Source: Shewanella benthica (GTDB taxonomy: Bacteria > Pseudomonadota > Gammaproteobacteria > Enterobacterales > Shewanellaceae). Taken from it: a stretch of 64,000 bases of DNA. A program made the position numbers and the translations under genes. The notes under the pieces are model-generated. The model made no database searches. It had not been told where the DNA came from and saw only the letters and a program-made list of their open reading frames with translations. Location: contig JAKVHY010000012.1 in assembly GCA_023284085.1 (NCBI GenBank), positions 1-64,000 of the forward strand. The letters are read 5' to 3'. The number at the start of each line of letters is the position of its first letter. Within the stretch, counting starts at the first letter, position 1. Shown in pieces: positions 17,981 through 26,982 of the stretch.

Positions 17981-18862
17981 CTATTTACGTGTTCCTGTCA
18001 AGCGACTCCAATCTTCTTTGTGAGCCGGCTCATCCATATCGAACCATTCGGTGTAAAATTCGGCAACTTCATCGGCTTGTTCTTTTAACAGACCTGACAG
18101 GGCTAATTGACCACCAGATTTTACTTTTTCAGCAATTAATGGGGCTAATTCACGTAGTGGCCCCGCAAGAATGTTGGCAACCAAGATATCGGCCTTAAGA
18201 TCCTGCGGTTGATCTTCCGGAAGGTAGAGGCTGATCTGCTCCAATACGTCATTGCGCTCGGCGTTGGCCTTCGAAGCTTCGATTGCCTGATAATCAATGT
18301 CGATTCCAGTGACTTTTTTAGCACCTAATTTTAGCGCCGCGACGGCTAAGATGCCTGAGCCACAACCGAAGTCGATGACCTCTTTATCGGTTAACTCCAG
18401 TCCATCTAACCATTCGAGACATAAAGCGGTAGTCGGGTGAGTACCTGTACCGAATGCTAAGCCTGGATCTAATATCACGTTAACCGCATCTGGATCTGGG
18501 ATTTCACGCCAACTAGGACAGATCCACAGTCGCTTGCCGAATTGAATGGGGTGGAAGTTATCCATCCATTCGCGTTCCCAATCTTTGTCTTCGACCTGTT
18601 CGATCTTATAACTAAAATCGGTACCTAAATAAGGCACTAATTTTAGTTGTTCAACAAGGATGGCAAGATCTCTATCGGCTTCGAATAACGCAGTCAGTAC
18701 GGTGTGATTCCAAAGTGGTGTTTCACCCAAGGTTGGTTCGTATATAGGGGTATCTTTACCATCTTCTAGGGTAATAGACAGCGCACCTTCTTCCATCAGC
18801 AGATCGCTTAATGCATCTGCGTGTTGGCTATCGGTATCAATTTTCAGTTGGATCCAAGGCAT
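17981..18862 (-). CDS. prmA: Ribosomal protein L11 methyltransferase
   Basis: The 293-aa enzyme trimethylates L11 using SAM. The N-terminal substrate-recognition domain starts [11 protein letters not shown]; the Rossmann domain has motif [36 protein letters not shown] before it, and motif NPPY-like [12 protein letters not shown]. The gene precedes dusB-fis on the same strand and is divergent from the frd locus, as in Shewanella and Vibrio. Confidence 0.96.
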   Translation of the reverse strand: MPWIQLKIDTDSQHADALSDLLMEEGALSITLEDGKDTPIYEPTLGETPLWNHTVLTALFEADRDLAILVEQLKLVPYLGTDFSYKIEQVEDKDWEREWMDNFHPIQFGKRLWICPSWREIPDPDAVNVILDPGLAFGTGTHPTTALCLEWLDGLELTDKEVIDFGCGSGILAVAALKLGAKKVTGIDIDYQAIEASKANAERNDVLEQISLYLPEDQPQDLKADILVANILAGPLRELAPLIAEKVKSGGQLALSGLLKEQADEVAEFYTEWFDMDEPAHKEDWSRLTGTRK

Positions 18863-19280
18863 GGAATCGTCTCGTTACTTGTAAAATTGCGGCTATTGTA
18901 TACCCAAGCCTGCATGTATTGCGAGTTTCAAAGCAATGTAGGGCCTGAGTTGGGCTAGGTAAACATACAAACCGATCACAAGTGATTAATCTAGGTGTTT
19001 ATGGGTGAGTTATTAGTTGCGCTATTACTTATCTTGCTGAAATGAATATAAATGTGTCATCGATTGTCATTGATTGCCATCGTTTGAATGATAACAGTAA
19101 CTAGTTGAATTAAATTGGTTAATTGGTCTTACCTCTGTTTGCTGACTTAGCCATTGTTTGTGACAGGCTTCAAATACTCAGACTTAATCTAGTGAGTTAA
19201 ATCACGAAATGTATAGGGCACATCTCCCATTGATGATCTTCCTGCTAGAGTGTAAATCCCGACAATAGGCAGATAAGAAT
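18863..19280 (+). promoter_or_regulatory. 418 bp divergent region prmA/frd with two CRP-like sites
   Basis: A GTGA-N6-TCAC palindrome lies at 19192-19205, about 75 bp before the first cytochrome b start. A weaker TGTGA-N6-TCAAA lies at 19159-19174. CRP is the main activator of anaerobic respiration in Shewanella, so cAMP-CRP activation of frd is plausible. I see no FNR-type TTGAT-N4-ATCAA site and no small gene in the rest of the gap. Confidence 0.5.
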
Positions 19281-20012
19281 ATGACTGTGAGAACTCTATT
19301 ACCCGCATCCAGTATCCCAGGTATCGGCGGACATCCTTGGTCTGCGAAAGCCGATAAAATTCAAAGTGCCACAGGTATCTTGTTGGGTTGTTTCTTATTA
19401 GCGCACCTTCACTTCGAATCGAGTATTTTATTCGGTAAAGAAGCGTTTTATCAGGTGGTGCAAATACTGGAAGGCGGCATGTTTAGCGAAACGGGCCATG
19501 GTTTTCCTATCGTGACTAAAATATTTTCAATGTTCATTTTGCTGGTTGTGATCGCACATGCGGCGGTTGCATTGCGTCGTTTCCCTGCGCAAATTGGCCA
19601 GTGGCGAGCACTTCGCAGGCACATGAATGTCATCAAGCATAAAGATAGTCATGCCTGGTTCTGGCAACTTGTTACCGGCTTTATTTTGTTTTTCTTAGCA
19701 CCAGTACACATATTTACCATGATCACCAATCCTGAAATTGGTCCTCACTTATCTGCTGAACGTGTTTATCACGCCAATGCCTGGTTGCTCTATGCCTTGC
19801 TGCTTCCAGCTGTGGTTATCCATGCCATGATTGGTTTGTACCGTGTTGCAGTGAAGTGGGGGATAACCGCTAACCGATCAGGTTTAAGAAAGCTGGCAAA
19901 AGTCATGATTATTTACCTTATTACTATCGGTGTACTTAGTTTAGTTTCATATATTTACATAGGTAGCGGTTTATCTTTGCCTGTAGAGGCTTATGTCCCA
20001 ACTGGCCATTAG
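19281..20012 (+). CDS. frdC: Fumarate reductase dihaem cytochrome b subunit, paralogue 1
   Basis: The 243-aa membrane protein resembles FrdC of epsilonproteobacterial quinol:fumarate reductases, with five predicted helices and four haem-ligand histidines (His42, His93, His143, His181). The quinol-site glutamate is present (Glu64 in ILEGGMF). The position two residues before the last haem ligand, a glutamate in Wolinella FrdC (Glu180, the E-pathway residue), is Val179 here (VVIHAMIGLYR). It may thus differ in proton handling from paralogue 2, which keeps the glutamate. It is the first gene of the frd cluster, with CRP-like sites upstream. Confidence 0.88.
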   Translation: MTVRTLLPASSIPGIGGHPWSAKADKIQSATGILLGCFLLAHLHFESSILFGKEAFYQVVQILEGGMFSETGHGFPIVTKIFSMFILLVVIAHAAVALRRFPAQIGQWRALRRHMNVIKHKDSHAWFWQLVTGFILFFLAPVHIFTMITNPEIGPHLSAERVYHANAWLLYALLLPAVVIHAMIGLYRVAVKWGITANRSGLRKLAKVMIIYLITIGVLSLVSYIYIGSGLSLPVEAYVPTGH

Positions 20013-20154
20013 TCATGATTAGATAAGGATATCCTTGATTATTTAGAGCTGAATTGATCTACCTCACTGTAATTGAGTGATTTGTGGGCGACATTATCAT
20101 TACCCTTTATAAGGTTTTTAGATCATGTAGCAACTCAACATTCAGTGAGGACAT

Positions 20155-20883
20155 ATGACTATTAATGATTCTGCAATCGCAGAAAGTACGACAAATACAA
20201 TAACGACAACAAGTACAAAAATTAAGGCGCAAGGAAGGCGCTGGACTGCCTGGCTCGATATCAGTCAGAGTCTCTCTGGTGTGATTTTAGCGCTGTTCTT
20301 ATGGACGCATTTAGTCTTGGTTTCATCCATCTTACTCGGTGGCGATGCGATGAGCTGGGTTGCTGGCTTGATGGAGCTGAGTTTTCTGAGTAGCGACGGC
20401 CATGGTTATCCTTGGATAGTTTCGCTTATTGCCATAGGGATAGGTACGTTAGCTTTCATTCATGTCTTGGTAGCACTGCAAAAATTACCATTGAGCCTAA
20501 AGCAGCAGCTAGCACTTAGAAAGCAGATGAGCGCCATCAAGCATGGTGATACTCAGCTTTGGGTGTGGCAGGCAATTACCGGTGTCATTATCTTTGTTTT
20601 ACTGCCGGTGCACCTTTGGCTTATCGGCTCGGCGCCAGAAACCATAGGCCCTTCGGGTTCGGCGAACAGGATCTGGAACGATGGGGTTTGGCTGTTATAT
20701 CTGCCCCTGTTGCTGAGTGTTGAATTACATGCCGCAATTGGTATTTACCGTGTGGCGATAAAATGGGGCGTGGCCAGAGACTTAAATACCCGTGCCCGTA
20801 TGAAAAAGATAAAAAACATCATAAGTGTCGTCTTCGTTGTGATTGGATTAGCGTCGCTATTGGCTTTCCTTCCATATGCATAA
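20155..20883 (+). CDS. frdC: Fumarate reductase dihaem cytochrome b subunit, paralogue 2
   Basis: The 242-aa protein is a diverged tandem paralogue of the preceding subunit. After a hydrophilic Thr/Ser-rich N-terminus (1-30) it has five membrane helices with haem ligands His52, His103, His153 and His192. Both functional glutamates known from Wolinella FrdC are kept: Glu74 (LMELSF, quinol oxidation) and Glu190 (VELHAAIGIYR, E-pathway). By sequence it is the closer match to canonical FrdC and the likelier partner of FrdAB. It is separated from paralogue 1 by 142 bp and from frdA by 554 bp of repeats. Confidence 0.88.
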   Translation: MTINDSAIAESTTNTITTTSTKIKAQGRRWTAWLDISQSLSGVILALFLWTHLVLVSSILLGGDAMSWVAGLMELSFLSSDGHGYPWIVSLIAIGIGTLAFIHVLVALQKLPLSLKQQLALRKQMSAIKHGDTQLWVWQAITGVIIFVLLPVHLWLIGSAPETIGPSGSANRIWNDGVWLLYLPLLLSVELHAAIGIYRVAIKWGVARDLNTRARMKKIKNIISVVFVVIGLASLLAFLPYA

Positions 20884-20942
20884 TGAAGAGAAGGGCCGAG
20901 TTCCTAGGGGCTAGACCCTAGGGAAACTGGATGATGCGGAGT

Positions 20943-21253
20943 TGTAGGACCGGCTTTAGCCGGGAGAGAATCAATTCATTGAACATCGGGGCTAAAGCAC
21001 CCTCCTACAAGGGAGGGAATAAACCCATGGATATCGGGGCTAAAGCACCCTCCTACAGGGGAGGGAATAAACCCATGAACATCGGGGCTAAAGCACCCTC
21101 CTACAGGGGAGAGAATCAATTCATTGAACATCGGGGCTAAAGCACCCTCCTACAAGGGAGGGAATCAATTCATTGAACATCGGGGCTAAAGCACCCTCCT
21201 ACAAGGGAGAGAATAAACCCATGAACATCGGGGCTAAAGCACCCTCCTACAGG
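20943..21253 (-). repeat. Array of seven REP-like palindromes inside the frd locus
   Basis: Six minus-strand copies of a 25-bp unit (TGTAGGAGGGTGCTTTAGCC...) start on the plus strand at 20985, 21033, 21081, 21130, 21179 and 21227, so spacing is 48-49 bp. One inverted copy (GTAGGACCGGCTTTAGCCGG) stands at 20944. Every copy has a GTAG head and a GC-TTTA-GC hairpin core, the layout of REP elements mobilised by REP-associated tyrosine transposases (RAYTs). The ~23-bp spacers are of two kinds that recur between units. Confidence 0.8.
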
Positions 21254-21342
21254 AAAAATGGGGGCCTAGCCCTTCGAATAGGCGCAGCCGTCCGCGTAGC
21301 GATAGGCCGAAGGCCGTCGTCTTAGCTTTAACCTACTTTGAA

Positions 21343-21405
21343 CTTACGGCTTAAAACTTAAAACTTAAAACTTAAAACTTACGGCTTAGAACTTAGAACT
21401 TAAAA
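21343..21405. repeat. Nine-unit heptanucleotide repeat upstream of frdA
   Basis: The 7-bp units CTTACGG, CTTAAAA (x4), CTTACGG, CTTAGAA (x2) and CTTAAAA follow each other without interruption. The run ends 23 bp before the frdA ribosome site AAGGAG. A related heptamer array lies at 51783-51866. Confidence 0.85.
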
Positions 21406-21437
21406 AACCAGAACCCTAGGCTTTAAAAGGAGCAAGT

Positions 21438-23450
21438 GTGAAACTGATATATACCGATTCTTTAGTGGTTGGAGCCGGATTGGCTGGCTTACGCGTTGCC
21501 ATCGCCTCCAAGGAACGCGGACTCGATACTCTAGTGCTTTCTCTTATTCCTGCGAAGCGGTCACATTCCGCTGCAGCGCAAGGGGGCATGCAAGCGAGTC
21601 TGGGCAATACCGTGAAAGGAATGGGTGATGATGAAGATATTCATTTTCAGGATACGGTAAAGGGTTCCGACTGGGGTTGCGATCAAGATGTCGCACGTAT
21701 GTTTGCTCACTGTGCCCCAAAGGCTGTAAGAGAGCTGGCAAACTGGGGCGTCCCCTGGACTCGGATCACAGAAGGTCCGAGACAAGTCGTGGTGAACGCG
21801 GAAAAGGTCACCATAGAAGAGGCTAAACAAGCCCATGGATTGATCAACGCCCGTGATTTTGGCGGTACTAAGAAGTGGCGCACCTGTTATACCGCAGATG
21901 GTACCGGACATTCCTTGCTTTATGCGGTCGATAACAAGGCTATCTCTATGGATATTCCTGTCCATGAACGCGTCGAAGCCTTGGCAATCATTCATGATGG
22001 TAAGCGTTGTCAAGGTGTTGTAGCGCGCTGTCTGGTAACCGGAGAGCTAAGGGCCTATATCGGCAAGTCGACCACGATTGCTACTGGCGGTTACGGCAGG
22101 ATTTATGAAGTATCGACCAATGCCATTATTTGCGAAGGTATCGGTCAGGCGCTCGCCCTAGAAACTGGTGTTGCCAAGCTGGGCAATATGGAAGCGGTGC
22201 AGTTTCATCCGACTGCCATCGTGCCTGTTGGTATTCTGACGACCGAAGGCTGTCGCGGTGACGGTGGCTTGCTAAGAGATAAAGATGGCCATAGATTCAT
22301 GCCGGATTATGAGCCGGAGAAGAAAGAGCTGGCTTCCCGTGATGTGGTTTCTCGTCGCATGACAGAACATATGCGTAAGGGCAAGGGAGTTGATAGTCCC
22401 TATGGTCCGCATCTGTGGCTCGATATTACCTTGCTTGGCCGTAAACATGTTGAAACTAATCTGCGTGAAGTGAAAGAGATCTGTGAAAATTTCCTGGGGA
22501 TTGATCCTGCTAAGGAGTGGATCCCGGTTCGCCCGACTCAACATTATTCTATGGGGGGGATCCGCACCGATAAAACGGGTCAAAATCCGCAACTGAAAGG
22601 CTTGTTTAGTGTCGGTGAAGCTGCGTGCTGGGACATGCATGGCTTCAATCGACTCGGTGGTAACTCGCTGGCAGAAACCGTGGTCGGCGGCATGATTATC
22701 GGTAAATATGTTGCCGATTTCTGCGAAAAAAATACCTTAGAGATAGACACTGGACTGGCCGAGTCATTTATCGATAAGGTGCGCAGCGAAATTGATGATT
22801 TAGTGGAGGGTGAAGGTACAGAGAGTCCGTTTGTGATTAGAAAAGAGATGCAAAGAATCATGATGGATTATGTGGGGATTTTCCGCAATGGTAGCGAGCT
22901 CGATAAAGCGGTTTCTGAGCTGCAAGGGCTACTGAAACGCTCGCGTGATATTGGCCTTAAATGTAGCAAGCGCCATGCAAATCCTGAATTGGTCGAAGCG
23001 CTACGTGTTAAGCGCATGATTAAAGTTGCACTCACTGTGGCATGCGGCGCGGCAGCACGTACAGAAAGCCGTGGTGCCCATGCTCGAGAAGACTTCCCCC
23101 AAAGAAACGATAAAGACTGGTTGAATAGAACGCTTTCGAGCTGGCCTGATGAGAATGCACTCTCTCCAGAGCTGAGTTATGAGCCGCTGGATGTGATGAA
23201 GATGGAGCTGCCACCTGGGTATCGAGGATACGGTATCGACAATGCAATCGCTCATCCTGATACAGAGAAGCGGGAGCTGGAGATCGCTAAAATTCTGCGT
23301 GAATTGGATGATGATGCCGACCGATATCAGCGGCAAAATGCAATTATGCCCTTCGAGGTCCCCGAGGCTCTGCAGCCTAAAAATGAACGTTTAAGTGATA
23401 AGTTGACCGAAAGCGGTGAGCCTGCGGCAGTGAGGAAAATAGCCAAATGA
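21438..23450 (+). CDS. frdA: Fumarate reductase flavoprotein subunit
   Basis: The 670-aa FAD subunit reduces fumarate to succinate on the cytoplasmic side. The Rossmann motif [12 protein letters not shown] (about 10-21), covalent FAD histidine His43 in [10 protein letters not shown], the substrate region HPTAI and the active-site HxxxGG motif ([11 protein letters not shown]) are all present. Length and motifs match the epsilonproteobacterial FrdA rather than the shorter E. coli one. It starts at GTG 21438 with AAGGAG 6 bp upstream. It overlaps frdB by 4 bp. It is distinct from the periplasmic flavocytochrome c FccA, the main fumarate reductase of Shewanella. Confidence 0.95.
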   Translation: MKLIYTDSLVVGAGLAGLRVAIASKERGLDTLVLSLIPAKRSHSAAAQGGMQASLGNTVKGMGDDEDIHFQDTVKGSDWGCDQDVARMFAHCAPKAVRELANWGVPWTRITEGPRQVVVNAEKVTIEEAKQAHGLINARDFGGTKKWRTCYTADGTGHSLLYAVDNKAISMDIPVHERVEALAIIHDGKRCQGVVARCLVTGELRAYIGKSTTIATGGYGRIYEVSTNAIICEGIGQALALETGVAKLGNMEAVQFHPTAIVPVGILTTEGCRGDGGLLRDKDGHRFMPDYEPEKKELASRDVVSRRMTEHMRKGKGVDSPYGPHLWLDITLLGRKHVETNLREVKEICENFLGIDPAKEWIPVRPTQHYSMGGIRTDKTGQNPQLKGLFSVGEAACWDMHGFNRLGGNSLAETVVGGMIIGKYVADFCEKNTLEIDTGLAESFIDKVRSEIDDLVEGEGTESPFVIRKEMQRIMMDYVGIFRNGSELDKAVSELQGLLKRSRDIGLKCSKRHANPELVEALRVKRMIKVALTVACGAAARTESRGAHAREDFPQRNDKDWLNRTLSSWPDENALSPELSYEPLDVMKMELPPGYRGYGIDNAIAHPDTEKRELEIAKILRELDDDADRYQRQNAIMPFEVPEALQPKNERLSDKLTESGEPAAVRKIAK

Positions 23451-24190
23451 ACCCAATTGAGACTAAAGGGCGTACCTTAACATTCAATATCTTCAGATAT
23501 GACCCACAAGAGGCGGGTGATAAGCCTAAGATGGTGAAGTATCAAATTGAAGAAACGCCTGGTATGACAGTGTTTATCGCGCTGAACATGCTACGTGAGC
23601 ATCAAGATACCTCTCTGCAGTTTGATTTTGTCTGCCGTGCAGGCATTTGTGGTAGTTGCGCCATGGTGATAAATGGCTTTCCAACGCTGGCATGCCGAAC
23701 CTTGACCAAGAATTACCCCAAAGGGGAAATGACCTTGATGCCTCTACCTGGCTTCGAGCTGATAGGCGATCTCTCGGTGAACACCGGCAAATTTATGCGT
23801 GAACTGGCTGAACGACTTAAACTCTGGCTACATCCAATGAGTGAAGATGCCGACGTTCATAGACTCGAGACACCTATGTCTCCGCAAGAGGCGGCTAAAC
23901 TCTATGAGTTGGATCGCTGCGTCGAATGTGGTGTCTGTGTATCGGCTTGTGCCACTAAGCAGATGCGAGAGACCTTTGTCGGTGCTGTGGGCATGATGAA
24001 GCTGGCCAGATTCGAGCTCGATAGTCGAGATAGTCGCAGTACAGAAGATTTTTATCATGTTATAGGTAACCAGGATGGTGTGTTTGGCTGCATGACCCTA
24101 CTCGGTTGTCAGGATAATTGTCCCAAGGACTTACCCCATATGCAGCAGATCGCGTATTTGCGCCGTAAGATGGCAATGGCTCAGTTTTAG
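23447..24190 (+). CDS. frdB: Fumarate reductase iron-sulfur subunit
   Basis: The 247-aa subunit carries electrons from cytochrome b to FrdA through three clusters: 2Fe-2S (Cys63, Cys68, Cys71, Cys83 in CRAGICGSC...LAC), 4Fe-4S (Cys158, Cys161, Cys164 in [12 protein letters not shown], with Cys225) and 3Fe-4S (Cys168, Cys215, Cys221 region). The ATG lies within the end of frdA (ATGA overlap), which keeps the two subunits stoichiometric. It is the last gene of the cluster. Confidence 0.95.
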   Translation: MNPIETKGRTLTFNIFRYDPQEAGDKPKMVKYQIEETPGMTVFIALNMLREHQDTSLQFDFVCRAGICGSCAMVINGFPTLACRTLTKNYPKGEMTLMPLPGFELIGDLSVNTGKFMRELAERLKLWLHPMSEDADVHRLETPMSPQEAAKLYELDRCVECGVCVSACATKQMRETFVGAVGMMKLARFELDSRDSRSTEDFYHVIGNQDGVFGCMTLLGCQDNCPKDLPHMQQIAYLRRKMAMAQF

Positions 24191-24218
24191 TTTTCTGCAT
24201 ACTCTGTCTAGCCCCAAT

Positions 24219-24245
24219 GCCTGCTTGAAGCAGGCTTTCTTTTTT
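24219..24245 (+). terminator. Terminator after frdB
   Basis: The stem GCCTGC/GCAGGC, extendable by TT/AA, is followed by TTTCTTTTTT. It ends the frd operon just before the LysR gene on the same strand. Confidence 0.85.
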
Positions 24246-24285
24246 GTAAAATAGCCCATAGCATGGTGAAGACTCTTTCCAATGA

Positions 24286-25197
24286 ATGAATGCTATGCAA
24301 ATAAACGATCTTATGCTTTTTGTTCGGGTTGCCGACTGCGGTAGCATTACCGCGGCTGCGACTGAGCTGGAGCTTTCTCCGGCAGCGGCCAGCGCTGCAT
24401 TGAAACGGCTGGAGAAGCAACTCGACACCAGTTTGTTTATTCGCAGCACGCGGAGACTCAGGCTGACGGATACGGGCGAGCGTTATCTGATCTATTGTCG
24501 CAGGGCGTTGGCAGATTTGAGTCTGGGACAGCAGGCTATCGATGATGTGAAAGAGAAGATTTCAGGTGTCGTCAGTCTGGCCGTGCCTTCAGATACGGGT
24601 CGAAGCGTATTACTCCCCTGGCTCGATGACTTTATGGATGAATATCCCCAGCTTAAATTCAGGCTGCATATTGGTGATACCCTCTCAGATTTCTACCACG
24701 ACAAGATAGATGTCGCACTGCGTATAGGTACGCCAAAGGACTCCTCCTTAGTCGCATTTCAGATAGCTAAGGTGAAGAGACTGCTTTGTGCCTCCCCGGA
24801 ATATATTGCTAAACATGGTGCGATCACATCTATCGAGCAACTATCGGATCATAATTGCTTGTTCTTTATGTTAGATGAGCGAACCCATGACCAGTGGCGC
24901 TTCACTAAAAATGGCCGTGAGTTTAAGGTGAGAGTCACGGGAAATCGGACCTGTAATGATGCCGAGGTAGCGCGTCGCTGGGCCGTGGCAGGCAAGGGAC
25001 TTGTATACAAATCAGCTTTGGATCTTGGTGAAGATATATTAAGGGGAAGACTCGTCCCTATGCTGAAGGATTTTGAGGGAGAGAGTGCGGATCTCTATCT
25101 GGTGTGCCCGGGAAGAGAGCATGTCACACCGGTTATTCTCTTGCTTAGGGATATGCTTAGAGCAAGGTGTAAGCAGCGATTAGACACGAGGGGTTAG
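24286..25197 (+). CDS. LysR-family transcriptional regulator
   Basis: The 303-aa protein has an N-terminal winged helix-turn-helix (about 5-64: DLMLFVRVADCGSITAAATE, then LKRLEKQLDTSLFIRSTRRL) and a C-terminal periplasmic-binding-protein-like effector domain (about 92-295). An in-frame ATG at 24295 is an alternative start. The target and ligand are unknown. It is in the same direction as frd but after a terminator, so it probably has its own promoter. A decayed copy of its HTH coding region lies just downstream at 25317-25395. Confidence 0.9.
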   Translation: MNAMQINDLMLFVRVADCGSITAAATELELSPAAASAALKRLEKQLDTSLFIRSTRRLRLTDTGERYLIYCRRALADLSLGQQAIDDVKEKISGVVSLAVPSDTGRSVLLPWLDDFMDEYPQLKFRLHIGDTLSDFYHDKIDVALRIGTPKDSSLVAFQIAKVKRLLCASPEYIAKHGAITSIEQLSDHNCLFFMLDERTHDQWRFTKNGREFKVRVTGNRTCNDAEVARRWAVAGKGLVYKSALDLGEDILRGRLVPMLKDFEGESADLYLVCPGREHVTPVILLLRDMLRARCKQRLDTRG

Positions 25198-25268
25198 AAG
25201 CCAGTTCCTAGGTTCGAGGTTGATATGACCCATGGACTCTTTGAAAAGATAGACATAACTCTTATTAC

Positions 25269-25297
25269 AAAAAGTCGCACTCGTTGCGGCTTTTTTG
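25269..25297 (+). terminator. Terminator after the LysR gene
   Basis: The stem AGTCGCA/TGCGGCT (one G-T pair) with loop CTCGT-like sequence is followed by TTTTTT. The hairpin and flanks match the rho terminator at 30703-30737 (opposite strand) over about 35-40 bp. Confidence 0.8.
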
Positions 25298-25316
25298 TGG
25301 CTGTAATCACCACCAC

Positions 25317-25395
25317 TGAGGCTAGGAAGCAACTTGAAATCAGCTTGTTTATTCGAAGTACGCCGAGCCCGAGGCTAACTGCTTCGTCTAACTTT
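25317..25395 (+). pseudogene. Remnant of a LysR helix-turn-helix coding region
   Basis: This stretch encodes EARKQLEISLFIRSTPSPRL, which parallels LKRLEKQLDTSLFIRSTRRLRL of the LysR gene just upstream (DNA 24405-24475); the DNA is also clearly similar over about 70 bp. The surrounding small open frame (25225-25461) has no start signal and no other LysR residues, and the rest of the gene is missing. It is best read as a truncated, decayed duplicate. Confidence 0.65.
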
Positions 25396-26079
25396 AAGTT
25401 TCAGTCTGTTGTTAGACATTATTTATTAATTGTATTGGCTGATTTTTATCCGCGTAACTAGATAGAGTTAGCGGCCTCTATATTCAATAAACCTCCGCGC
25501 TACTTGTTGTTAATTTACTTTAGTTTTATTTCCAAATGTTAATGATTGGTTGGGTTTCTGTGTCGCTGATTTTTATTTGTGACATTGTTCAAGATTATTT
25601 AAATTATTTGGTAATAAATATATCTTATAACTATTGATTATTTCCAATTCAAACGTCTATTATTAAATAAATGTATCAACATGTATCTAGCGCATTTAAT
25701 TTGTGAACCGCGAAGTTCAATGTGTGTAAATTGTTTTGAAAATAATTGATTGTTATGGTTGGAATAATACTTATTGTCTGTATTGGTTAATAAGGTGATT
25801 CTTATATTTGATTTTACCTTATTGGCGTGAGCTAAACTTCCCTTTCAAATTAGCGTGTTGCTATGTATTGATAGCGCTTTCATGTGGCTTACTCTCAGAA
25901 TGAGTCTGGTCTTACTGTTGGCGAGTTAATATGTAAACTCAACTCTTCCAGTGAGTGGTTAACTGGTTAAGTGTTTTGAAAATATATTTGTCAGCATTCT
26001 TATTGTGATGCTTGAACTGTTATTTTGTTTCAGTGTGAAATAACGAAAAGAAAATTGATGATTAACTTAGGTTGAAAAC
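25396..26079. other. AT-rich intergenic region before the outer-membrane protein gene
   Basis: About 680 bp without a credible gene, much richer in A and T than the flanking genes. A CRP-like half-conserved site TGTGA-N6-TCAAG lies at 25578-25593, far from the next start. I see no tRNA or terminator. It probably holds the promoter of the 26080-30471 gene pair. Confidence 0.5.
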
Positions 26080-26946
26080 ATGGAACCAACGAAAAAAAAT
26101 TGCCTTGTGTCTAATGATTGCCAAAATAAATTCGGCATTACTGCTTGTATGGGCTTATTGGTATTTATTTGCTCATCTATAGTGCCAGCTCATGCTGTGA
26201 TTGAATATGATATTAAGCCTGAGAAAGAAGTAAGTAGATGGTCAGGTTATGTTAGCGCTGGTTATACGCGAAACGTCTATGGTGCCGAAAGTTACCATGC
26301 TTATGAGGCTTTTAACATAGATGGCAGGGTGAGTTATCGGGCTGACTGGGGCAACTTGATGTTGACCTTCGGTGGGGAGCAGGAAATGCTTCATGGTAAG
26401 GAGTCGAGCTTCTATGATCCCTTTCTCGAGTACCGCACACCAATTTATCACTTATCCGATACCGTAACTGTTAAAGGTAGTGCGGGTGTCTATCTGCCTG
26501 CCAGTCGATATTCCAAGTTGGATAACTTGCAATATGCACCACGTGTTGGGGCTTACGTTTTCTGGAGCCCGCTTGAAAAGCTGCAATTCTATGTGTCCCC
26601 CCGTTATCGTTACAACGCCTATCAGTACCAGACTGCCGGTGAGCGGGTATTGATCGAGCATCAATTCGATACTCTGGTCGATGCATTCTGGATTATCAAC
26701 TCGAACCTTTACTTTGAAATGAATGGTCGCTATCGAATATCGAAAAATTATTACGGTAGACGCATGGATGACAGCTTTACGTTCGCCCAAGAGCTGGGGT
26801 GGCAGTTTAATGAAGATTGGGTCCTGGCACTGGGACACAACAACAGCGGTGGTTTTTATCACCCTGAAATCGGCTCTTCCAAGGGGTTCGATATCTACAA
26901 TAAGAAGAGTTCAACTTTTTATCTGTCGGTTACAAAATATCTATAA
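26080..26946 (+). CDS. Predicted outer-membrane beta-barrel protein of unknown function
   Basis: The 288-aa protein has a signal peptide (hydrophobic GLLVFICSSIVPAHA ending near 38) and then alternating aromatic strands (for example WSGYVSAGYTRNVYG, NLMLTFGG, KLQFYVSPRYRYNAY, WVLALGHN) ending in STFYLSVTKYL, a terminal strand with aromatic residues as in outer-membrane barrels. I do not recognise the family; it could be a 12-stranded barrel or a partner for the neighbour. It lies 36 bp upstream of the metalloprotease lipoprotein gene in the same direction, so the pair is probably one operon. Confidence 0.75.
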   Translation: MEPTKKNCLVSNDCQNKFGITACMGLLVFICSSIVPAHAVIEYDIKPEKEVSRWSGYVSAGYTRNVYGAESYHAYEAFNIDGRVSYRADWGNLMLTFGGEQEMLHGKESSFYDPFLEYRTPIYHLSDTVTVKGSAGVYLPASRYSKLDNLQYAPRVGAYVFWSPLEKLQFYVSPRYRYNAYQYQTAGERVLIEHQFDTLVDAFWIINSNLYFEMNGRYRISKNYYGRRMDDSFTFAQELGWQFNEDWVLALGHNNSGGFYHPEIGSSKGFDIYNKKSSTFYLSVTKYL

Positions 26947-26982
26947 AAATACATCTATAAAAAACATATCTATGAGGTTTTA

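Noticed and set aside
20931..21140. A 69-codon open frame with repeats of the type IGAKAPSYRGGNKPMN
   Set aside because: It is the translation of the REP-like array; the periodic peptide follows from the 48-bp unit, and there is no ribosome site or independent coding signal.
20985..21253. Regular 25-bp repeat with ~23-bp spacers, resembling a small CRISPR array
   Set aside because: The spacers are themselves repeated in two types, one unit is inverted, and no cas gene is nearby; the hairpin with GTAG head fits REP elements.
25225..25461. A 78-codon open frame after the LysR gene
   Set aside because: Only about 25 residues resemble LysR; it starts before the terminator, lacks a ribosome site and is better explained as a decayed fragment.
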